Of a stretch of DNA of 29,989 nucleotides, positions 24,803 through 29,989 are shown piece after piece. The stretch lies in contig DBWX01000003.1 of assembly GCA_002309175.1 (NCBI GenBank), positions 15,121-45,109 on the forward strand, given 5' to 3'. The notes beneath the pieces were generated by a model. The model had not been told where the DNA came from and made no database searches. It saw nothing but the letters and a program-made list of their open reading frames with translations. This DNA is from Ruminococcaceae bacterium UBA1227. GTDB lineage: Bacteria; Bacillota; Clostridia; Oscillospirales; Acutalibacteraceae. How positions within the stretch are numbered: the first letter of the stretch is position 1; each line of letters starts with the position of its first letter. Position numbers and translations under genes: made by a program.

Positions 24803-25413
24803 AATTCATAGCAGCTTTCTTTGCGGCATTCCTTTATGTCAGCTTCACCCAGAACCTTGTCTTCACGGGCGGTTACGGTGCCAGCGAAGCCATACGCTCC
24901 GCTGCCAGACCTAAGCAGATCATGCTGTTTTCAATCATGATTGCTTACTTCTCAACCGTAACGAGCCTTATCTGCCGTGTACTGCTTTTCATACCGGCAC
25001 TCAAGGACGGTTCAATGATAACTTCTCTTGCGGTCTACGCAGTGGTACTGACGGTTGTATACTTCGTATCCGTCGCGATACTGAGGGTGCTTCTCAAGTC
25101 CTCTGACTGGTCCGACATAGAGATTGAAAAGTTTTTCCGCCAGACAGCGGTTTCCTCGTTTAACACCATAGTACTCGCCATCCCGTTTATTACAGAGAAG
25201 GCGACATACGGTGTGCACGAGGCCATAGCCCAGGGTCTCGGAGCGGGTGTGGCGTTCTTTATTGCCACCTGGCTCATCTACCTCGGCATGCGCCGTCTTG
25301 AAGTTGATACCGAGACTCCCCTGAGCTTCAAGGGCACACCCGTGCTCTTCATGTACATTGCGATTTTGTGCCTCGCCTTCACCGGCATCATGGGTAAATC
25401 GCTGTTCTTCTGA
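24799..25413 (+). CDS. RnfA/NqrE-like membrane protein lacking the cluster cysteines
   Basis: 204 residues, about six membrane spans, overlapping the E gene by 4 bases (ATGA). The C-terminal end TPLSFKGTPVLFMYIAILCLAFTGIMG matches the RnfA ending (P..FRG.PI......LAF.G). In normal RnfA the N-terminal span has NNFVLVxFLGLCPFxG and the mid-protein half-helix has NCAVLG. Here the first reads QNLVFTGGYGAS (18-29), with the LGLCP block missing, and the second reads F-N122-T123-I-V-L, with Cys changed to Thr. The only cysteines, C59 and one near the C-terminus, are at other places. The frame is clean, so this is not a frameshift artefact. What this subunit can still do is unknown. Confidence 0.83.
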   Translation: MKFIAAFFAAFLYVSFTQNLVFTGGYGASEAIRSAARPKQIMLFSIMIAYFSTVTSLICRVLLFIPALKDGSMITSLAVYAVVLTVVYFVSVAILRVLLKSSDWSDIEIEKFFRQTAVSSFNTIVLAIPFITEKATYGVHEAIAQGLGAGVAFFIATWLIYLGMRRLEVDTETPLSFKGTPVLFMYIAILCLAFTGIMGKSLFF

Positions 25414-25438
25414 TTAATTCGAAAAGGAGGTTACCGGA

Positions 25439-26572
25439 GTGGAGTGCTATTTTGACAACAGCGCTACGACGCGGCCGACACAGGGCGTAATTGACGCTAT
25501 GGTGTCAGTGCTCGCGGACGACTTCGGCAATCCCTCTTCTTTGCACCGTGTCGGTGACGCCGCAAGCGAAAGACTCGAAGAGGCGCGCGGTACGGTTGCA
25601 AGAGCTCTCGGCTGTATGACGGAGGAGGTGTACTTCACCTCCGGCGGTACCGAGAGCAACAATATAGCCGTATTCGGTGCGGCACACGCGCTGCGGCGTC
25701 GTGGTAACAGGATTGTTACCTCCTGCGTCGAGCACCCCTCGGTCCTCGAGTGTATGAAACGACTTGAGGAGGAGGGCTTTGAAGTAGTTTATCTCCCCGT
25801 TGACGGCGATGGCCGTGTCCCGGAGGAGTCCCTCAAAGAGAGCATAAATGAGAAAACCATTTTGGTCAGTCTCATGCTGGTCAATAACGAGGTCGGCAGC
25901 ATCCAGCCCGTAAAAGCGGCTGCCGACGCCATAAAGAGCGCAGGGGCTCCGGCCCTGCTTCACACGGATGCCGTTCAGGCTTTCGGAAAGATGCCGGTCA
26001 AAGTCGCCTCGCTCGGTGTTGACCTGCTCACGGTAAGCTCACACAAAGTCCATGGCCCGAAGGGCCAGGGTGCCCTCTTTGTAAAGAAGGGCACAAGGCT
26101 TGTGCCCTATGTCCTGGGCGGCGGCCAGGAGGGCGGTATCCGCTCGGGCACGCACGGCATGCCCGGTATCGCGGGCTTCGCCGCCGCAGTCTCAGAGCTC
26201 GGCGACATTGAGGCGAATGCCGAAAAAGTCGCCGGACTTAAAGAGCATCTGCTCTTAAAACTTACAGAGATTGACGGCCTCACCGTCAACTCTCCCGCGC
26301 AGTTTCCCTACATACTCAATATCTCAATTCCCGGTATACCCTCTGAAGTTCTTCGCAACTTCCTCTCCGAATCGGGAGTGTATGTCTCGACGGGTTCGGC
26401 CTGTTCAAAGGGACACAGAAGTTATGTCCTCACAGCCATGGGGCTTGACACCGGGGTGATTGATTCGGCGATAAGAATCAGTTTTTGCCGCTTCAACACG
26501 GAAGAAGAAACTGACTGCCTCGCACAGAGTCTTCTGCGCGCAAATAAAACACTCAGGAAAGTTAAACAATGA
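25439..26572 (+). CDS. NifS/IscS-type cysteine desulfurase
   Basis: Takes sulfur from cysteine with pyridoxal phosphate. 377 residues from GTG at 25439, 8 bases after AAAGGAGG; no other in-frame start fits the conserved MECYFDNSATTRP. Seen: TSGGTESNN (cofactor phosphate), HTDAVQAFGK, the cofactor lysine in SSHKVHGPKGQG, RSGTHGMPGIAG and the catalytic cysteine loop STGSACSKG. It overlaps thiI by 4 bases (ATGA). A desulfurase paired with thiI usually supplies sulfur for 4-thiouridine (NifZ in Bacillus), so that role is preferred over general Fe-S assembly, though both are possible. Confidence 0.94.
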   Translation: MECYFDNSATTRPTQGVIDAMVSVLADDFGNPSSLHRVGDAASERLEEARGTVARALGCMTEEVYFTSGGTESNNIAVFGAAHALRRRGNRIVTSCVEHPSVLECMKRLEEEGFEVVYLPVDGDGRVPEESLKESINEKTILVSLMLVNNEVGSIQPVKAAADAIKSAGAPALLHTDAVQAFGKMPVKVASLGVDLLTVSSHKVHGPKGQGALFVKKGTRLVPYVLGGGQEGGIRSGTHGMPGIAGFAAAVSELGDIEANAEKVAGLKEHLLLKLTEIDGLTVNSPAQFPYILNISIPGIPSEVLRNFLSESGVYVSTGSACSKGHRSYVLTAMGLDTGVIDSAIRISFCRFNTEEETDCLAQSLLRANKTLRKVKQ

Positions 26573-27753
26573 AAGAAATCATTCTGATAAAAAACGGTGA
26601 GATAGCGCTCAAGGGCCTTAATCGGGGCACCTTTGAAGATGTGCTTGTAAAGAACATAAAGCGCCGTCTGTCACCGTATATGCGGGCCGACATAAAAAAG
26701 TCGCAGTCCACGATAATGATAGAACCTGTTGATGACAGCGCGGATATGGATGCGGCGGTCACCGCCCTGTCCAGGGTATTCGGTATTGCGGGTTTCTCCC
26801 GTGCAGCCGCCTGTGACAAGGACATGGATGTCATAAAGAGCACGGCCGTCTCATATCTTAAGACCTCCTTTGAGTTGATAAAGACATTCAAAGTTGAGGC
26901 CAAGCGCTCCGACAAGGCCTTCCCGCTCAACTCACCGCAGATCTGCAACGAACTCGGCGGAGAGATTCTCTCAAACTATCCGTTCCTCCGCGTGGATGTC
27001 CACAACCCCGACCTCGTGGTCAATGTGGAAATCCGCGACAAGTATGCCTTCATCCACGGAAATCAGATAAAGGGCGCAGGCGGAATGCCGACAGGCACTT
27101 CCGGCAGGGCCGCGGTCATGATTTCCGGCGGCATAGACAGTCCGGTTGCCGCCTGGACAATGGCCAAGCGCGGCCTCGTTCTGGACGCAATCCATTTCGC
27201 ATCTCCTCCTTATACGAGCAAAAGAGCCGAGCAGAAGGTACATGAACTCCTCGGCAAGGTCTCAAAGTACAGCGGAACAATCAACCTCCTGGTTGTGCCT
27301 TTTACTGAGATTCAGGAGCATATAAAGGATGACTGTCCCGAGGAACTCTTCACCATCATCATGCGCAGAATGATGATGCGCATTGCGGTAAACCTTGCAA
27401 AACAGCAGGGATGCGGCGCAATCATCACCGGCGAGAGTCTCGCACAGGTCGCAAGCCAGACCCTCTGGGCCCTCGGCTGCACTGACGCTGTGGCAGACAT
27501 GCCGGTCTTCCGACCGCTGATAGGAACAGACAAGAACGAGATTGTTGAAATCTCGCGCAAAATAGATACTTTCGACATCTCAATTCAGCCCTATGAGGAT
27601 TGCTGTACGGTCTTTACCCCGAAGCATCCGAAACTTCGCCCCTCGCTTGAAGAGGTTGAGGCGGCAGAGGCGGCGCTCGACACAGAAGGTCTAATAAAGA
27701 GAGCCGTCGCCGGAGTTGAGAGACTCGTTATCGATAAATCACTTGAGGTTTAA
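26569..27753 (+). CDS. thiI: tRNA 4-thiouridine sulfurtransferase ThiI
   Basis: Adenylates U8 of tRNA and installs sulfur there. 394 residues: an N-terminal ferredoxin-like and THUMP region (1-165), then the PP-loop domain with SGGIDSPVAAW (about 184-194), CGAIITGESLAQVASQT and the conserved EDCCTVFTPKHP. There is no C-terminal rhodanese domain, as is normal for Bacillota ThiI, which use a dedicated desulfurase encoded next door, as here. pncC follows after three bases. Confidence 0.96.
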   Translation: MKEIILIKNGEIALKGLNRGTFEDVLVKNIKRRLSPYMRADIKKSQSTIMIEPVDDSADMDAAVTALSRVFGIAGFSRAAACDKDMDVIKSTAVSYLKTSFELIKTFKVEAKRSDKAFPLNSPQICNELGGEILSNYPFLRVDVHNPDLVVNVEIRDKYAFIHGNQIKGAGGMPTGTSGRAAVMISGGIDSPVAAWTMAKRGLVLDAIHFASPPYTSKRAEQKVHELLGKVSKYSGTINLLVVPFTEIQEHIKDDCPEELFTIIMRRMMMRIAVNLAKQQGCGAIITGESLAQVASQTLWALGCTDAVADMPVFRPLIGTDKNEIVEISRKIDTFDISIQPYEDCCTVFTPKHPKLRPSLEEVEAAEAALDTEGLIKRAVAGVERLVIDKSLEV

Positions 27754-27756
27754 GAG

Positions 27757-28302
27757 ATGATAAAACTTGACCCGATAATCACCGATGATCCCGCATCGCG
27801 TATTCAGGAAGCGGCTGAGGAACTGGTGAAACTGCTTCGCGAAAGCGGGTTTCATATCTCGTTTGCCGAGTCCTGCACGGGAGGTCTCATCGCAAAAAGC
27901 CTGACGGACGTTGCCGGTGCATCGGATGTCTTTGAGTGTTCTTTCGTGACCTACTCAAATGACAAGAAGCGCAGGCTCCTCGGAGTAGATGAAGCGCTCC
28001 TTTGCGAGCGCGGCCCCGTAAATGAGGAGACCGCGGCGCAGATGGCCGCGGGCGCGGCACGGGCCGCAGGTTCAGACCTCGCCGTCGGCATTACCGGCGT
28101 GGCCGGTCCGGGCCCCGACGGCGACCATCCCGAGGGCGAGATCTACATCGCCCTGTATGACAATAATGAGACATATACCGTCTCGCTCGACACAAAGACC
28201 GAAAACAGAAGAGATTACAACCGGCAGCTTGCGGCGCTCAACGCGCTCTGCCTTGCCGAACAATATATGACTGAGAAACGAAGGAGGGATAACCGTGGCT
28301 GA
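27757..28302 (+). CDS. pncC: Nicotinamide-nucleotide amidohydrolase (CinA C-terminal domain protein)
   Basis: Deamidates NMN to nicotinate mononucleotide, recycling NMN formed for instance by NAD-dependent DNA ligase. 181 residues, i.e. only the CinA C-terminal domain; the MoCF-like N-terminal half of full CinA is absent. Motifs: FAESCTGGLIAK with the catalytic Ser/Lys region, FVTYSNDKKRRLLGV, and GITGVAGPGPDGDHPEGEIYIAL. The C-terminal NRQLAALNAL helix is also typical. No strong ribosome site precedes the ATG, so translation is probably coupled to thiI. The stop overlaps the next gene by 8 bases. Confidence 0.93.
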   Translation: MIKLDPIITDDPASRIQEAAEELVKLLRESGFHISFAESCTGGLIAKSLTDVAGASDVFECSFVTYSNDKKRRLLGVDEALLCERGPVNEETAAQMAAGAARAAGSDLAVGITGVAGPGPDGDHPEGEIYIALYDNNETYTVSLDTKTENRRDYNRQLAALNALCLAEQYMTEKRRRDNRG

Positions 28303-29224
28303 TAAGAAACAAACGACACCGAAGGTGGAGACAAAGGCGGCTGAGTCCGACAGTATTGTCGTCTACAATATTGAGGTGCCGTCGGAGGTTATCAACGACA
28401 GCAAGCCCATGCCGAAAAAGTCCGGTAAAAAACTGAAAAATGAGAAAGTGATTGAGCTTCCCATAGGCGCGGACGAGGCTGCCCCTCCGAAGAAGGAGCC
28501 GCCTAAGAAGGAACCCCCGAAGAAGGAACCTCCGAAGAAGGAGCCTGCAAAGAAGACGACTCAGAAAAAGCAGACCAAAAAAGCTCCCGCACAGAAAGAG
28601 CCCCCGAAGAAACCGGCCGAGGAGCCGAAGGAGGAACTCACAAATACGAGCAAAGAGGTCCTGGCAGCTCTTGAGATGATAGATGATGAGCCCACTCAGG
28701 AAGAGATTGTCCTGGAGCCCATTGTCGAGAAGAGCGAAGAGGAGCCTGCAAAGGTGAAGGCCGAGGAGAAACCGAAGGGCAGAGAGGCCCAGAGGCGCAC
28801 GACAAAGAAGAAGGCTCCGGCAAAGAAGCTCGCGACACCTGAGGAGCAGAAGAAGGCGGAGGAACTTCGGAAGAAGCCCGAGGCCGCTCCGGTGACTGAG
28901 ATAAAACTTCCGTATGTCGCAAAGAAGCCCGCGTCAAAACGTGACTTCAATGACGGCGCGAAACGAGTGACGGAGAACAAGACGCTCTCGAAAATCCTGA
29001 CCTGGATTATTCCCACACACACCGACAGTATGACAGAGGTCATCCGAAAAGGAATCGTGATAATCTGTATTGTCGTACTAATCTTCTCAATGGGCATCCT
29101 GATAAGGAGCACGAGGCTTGAGAAAAAAGCCGGTAAGGAAAATGCCGGTGACTACTTCGTTAAGAAATACGTCTATTCATATGACATTTACAAAGACAGC
29201 AACAGCGGGAAGGAGAACAAATAA
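28295..29224 (+). CDS. Lys/Pro/Glu-rich single-span membrane protein of unknown function
   Basis: Not recognised. 309 residues from GTG at 28295, which has AAGGAGGG 6 bases upstream. Residues 1-250 are almost all low-complexity: a PPKKE array near residues 64-83, then KKxP, EEPK and APAKK stretches, with short less-biased islands such as SIVVYNIEVPSEVI, EVLAALEMIDDE and PVTEIKLPYV. A single membrane span lies at about 252-270 (GIVIICIVVLIFSMGILI), followed by 39 polar residues with YVYSYDIYK. There is no signal peptide, so the long N-terminal part is most likely cytosolic (type II topology, inferred). It is coupled to pncC before it (8-base overlap) and to the CheA-like gene after it (TAATG). 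It may be a membrane tether for that protein, but this is a guess from position. Confidence 0.82.
   Translation: MADKKQTTPKVETKAAESDSIVVYNIEVPSEVINDSKPMPKKSGKKLKNEKVIELPIGADEAAPPKKEPPKKEPPKKEPPKKEPAKKTTQKKQTKKAPAQKEPPKKPAEEPKEELTNTSKEVLAALEMIDDEPTQEEIVLEPIVEKSEEEPAKVKAEEKPKGREAQRRTTKKKAPAKKLATPEEQKKAEELRKKPEAAPVTEIKLPYVAKKPASKRDFNDGAKRVTENKTLSKILTWIIPTHTDSMTEVIRKGIVIICIVVLIFSMGILIRSTRLEKKAGKENAGDYFVKKYVYSYDIYKDSNSGKENK
28484..28543 (+). repeat. Four tandem 15-base units encoding PPKKE
   Basis: Units at 28484, 28499, 28514 and 28529 each encode Pro-Pro-Lys-Lys-Glu, differing only at synonymous third bases. A fifth, decayed unit (PAKK) follows. Slipped-strand changes in copy number are possible here. 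Confidence 0.95.
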
Positions 29225-29989
29225 TGGATAATCAGAATAATTACTATCCGCAGCAGCCGCAATACATTGACCCGCAGGCATACACGCCTGCACCGCCGAT
29301 ACCCGATCAGCCTCAGCCTGCAGTCCCTGCAGAGCCTGAAGTTATCCTTCAGGAAGTCGGTTTTGCCGACTACGGTTTCGGTGAGGGCGATTCAGTGACC
29401 ACGGGACATGATTTCGGAAATATCATGGATGATGACAACACCGAGCCTGCCGAGGATGATTTCAACATCTTCAATTCACAGACACCGAACTTTGATCCCG
29501 CTGCCGTAGAGGCGGCTTCAAAGACGAATCTTGATGCGGAGAAGGCAATCTTCACTGCCACAACACCGAACTTCGATCCCGCAAGCGTAGCCGCAGCATC
29601 AAGCGCAGGCAGCGCTTCCGACCGCGAGATATTCTCCGGCAATTTTGCCGTCGGTCAGATGCAGCAGACCGTATCCGATACACCCACATTTGATGCGGCT
29701 ACCGCCGCTCTTGACAGGGAAGAGGCGCAGATTCCGAAGACCGAGATCAACCCGGCTCCTCCGGCATTTGAGGCTGCTCCTGCCGCTCCGGCTATTCCGG
29801 CATCTGACTTCCTTGCATCAATGCAGGGTATGTTCGCCTCAATGAACGGTACTGCTCCCGCAGCACCCGCAGCACCCGCAGCTCCCGCAGCAGCAAATGC
29901 TCCCGCAAAAGCTCAGGAAAAGAAACCCGGCAAGGCAATCGTTAACAGAACTGTCCGCGTGGATATTGAAAAGCTCGACAGTCTGATGT
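29224..29989 (+). CDS. CheA-like histidine kinase, N-terminal part only (cut by window edge)
   Basis: 255 codons are visible and the frame is open at the edge. ATG at 29224 overlaps the previous stop by one base (TAATG), with AAGGAG before it. The last visible residues, RTVRVDIEKLDSLM (242-255), are the typical opening of the CheA dimerisation (P3) domain, which normally continues NLVGEL. Before that come a Gln/Pro/Tyr-rich start (1-40), an acidic stretch (44-80), three repeats around TPNFDPA (79-166), and an Ala-Pro linker (177-235). The P1 Hpt domain with its phospho-accepting histidine, and a P2 domain, should stand here, but no helical Hpt pattern is seen; the only His is in TTGHDFG. If CheA is right, the Hpt is missing, moved or encoded elsewhere. 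The assignment rests on 14 residues, so other P3-like proteins remain possible. Confidence 0.55.
   Translation, partial: MDNQNNYYPQQPQYIDPQAYTPAPPIPDQPQPAVPAEPEVILQEVGFADYGFGEGDSVTTGHDFGNIMDDDNTEPAEDDFNIFNSQTPNFDPAAVEAASKTNLDAEKAIFTATTPNFDPASVAAASSAGSASDREIFSGNFAVGQMQQTVSDTPTFDAATAALDREEAQIPKTEINPAPPAFEAAPAAPAIPASDFLASMQGMFASMNGTAPAAPAAPAAPAAANAPAKAQEKKPGKAIVNRTVRVDIEKLDSLM
29467..29722 (+). repeat. Three protein-level repeats (IF...TPNFDPA..AAS)
   Basis: In the CheA-like protein, TPNFDPAAVEAAS (87-99), TPNFDPASVAAAS (114-126) and TPTFDAATAALDR (153-165) recur. An Ile-Phe pair stands 3-4 residues before the first two, and a third (REIF) precedes the last. The DNA has diverged, so it is the peptide that is kept. 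It could be a repeated short binding motif. Confidence 0.75.

Noticed and set aside
24799..25413. Loss of the RnfA cysteines as a frameshift or pseudogene
   Set aside because: The frame is intact from start to stop, the length is normal, the C-terminal family motif is present and start/stop overlap with the neighbour is kept.
28484..28543. Tandem 15-base units considered as a CRISPR or intergenic repeat array
   Set aside because: Units are adjacent with no spacers and lie in frame inside a coding region as PPKKE.

Overview
The window is a stretch of bacterial chromosome (GC a little over 50 percent by eye, strong AGGAGG-type ribosome sites, many overlapping start/stop codons). The gene content (GlgC with a separate GlgD subunit, a one-TM or lipoprotein MltG, NifS-type desulfurase next to ThiI, stand-alone PncC, Rnf-family membrane proteins) points to Bacillota, class Clostridia. 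I would guess a gut or rumen Oscillospirales-type anaerobe, but the family is not certain. No rRNA, tRNA, CRISPR array, transposase, phage gene or plasmid gene was found.

Layout. Bases 1-3214 (minus): glycogen operon glgB-glgC-glgD, with glgD cut by the window edge. Bases 3215-3547 are a divergent regulatory region. Bases 3548-6196 (plus): a methionine-rich one-TM protein of unknown function, then a secreted, membrane-anchored protein with the fold signature of a glycerophosphodiester phosphodiesterase but without its catalytic residues. Bases 6233-8526 (minus): two tandem paralogous membrane diguanylate cyclases. Bases 8603-10255 (minus): mltG then exonuclease III. Bases 10323-10444 hold a long imperfect hairpin. 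Bases 10544-13184 (minus): a DUF362 protein with an unusual cysteine-rich C-terminal part, and an unrecognised protein. Bases 13328-17730 (plus): ddl, DUF1934, argS and a membrane-anchored alpha/beta hydrolase. Bases 17837-20207 (minus): hom-lysC, the first steps of aspartate-family amino-acid synthesis. Bases 20360-21616 (plus): an AI-2E-family membrane protein.

From 21755 to the right edge there is one tightly packed plus-strand gene string: rpe, rnfD-like, rnfE-like, rnfA-like, a NifS-type cysteine desulfurase, thiI, pncC, a lysine/proline-rich one-TM protein, and the start of a CheA-like kinase. Most neighbours overlap by 1-8 bases, so they are probably co-transcribed. The desulfurase and ThiI form the 4-thiouridine tRNA pathway.

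The most unusual content is the Rnf-like trio. It has only D, E and A subunits (no B, C or G here). The A subunit lacks both cysteines that normally share an intramembrane [2Fe-2S] cluster with the E subunit, the D subunit has a changed flavin-attachment motif, and D and E carry long low-complexity tails, one acidic and one basic. The CheA-like protein has about 240 residues of repeats and low-complexity sequence where the phosphorylated Hpt domain should be. Other points of interest are the pseudo-phosphodiesterase at 4652-6196 and the hairpin at 10323-10444. All functional calls are from motif recognition by eye; no database search was run.
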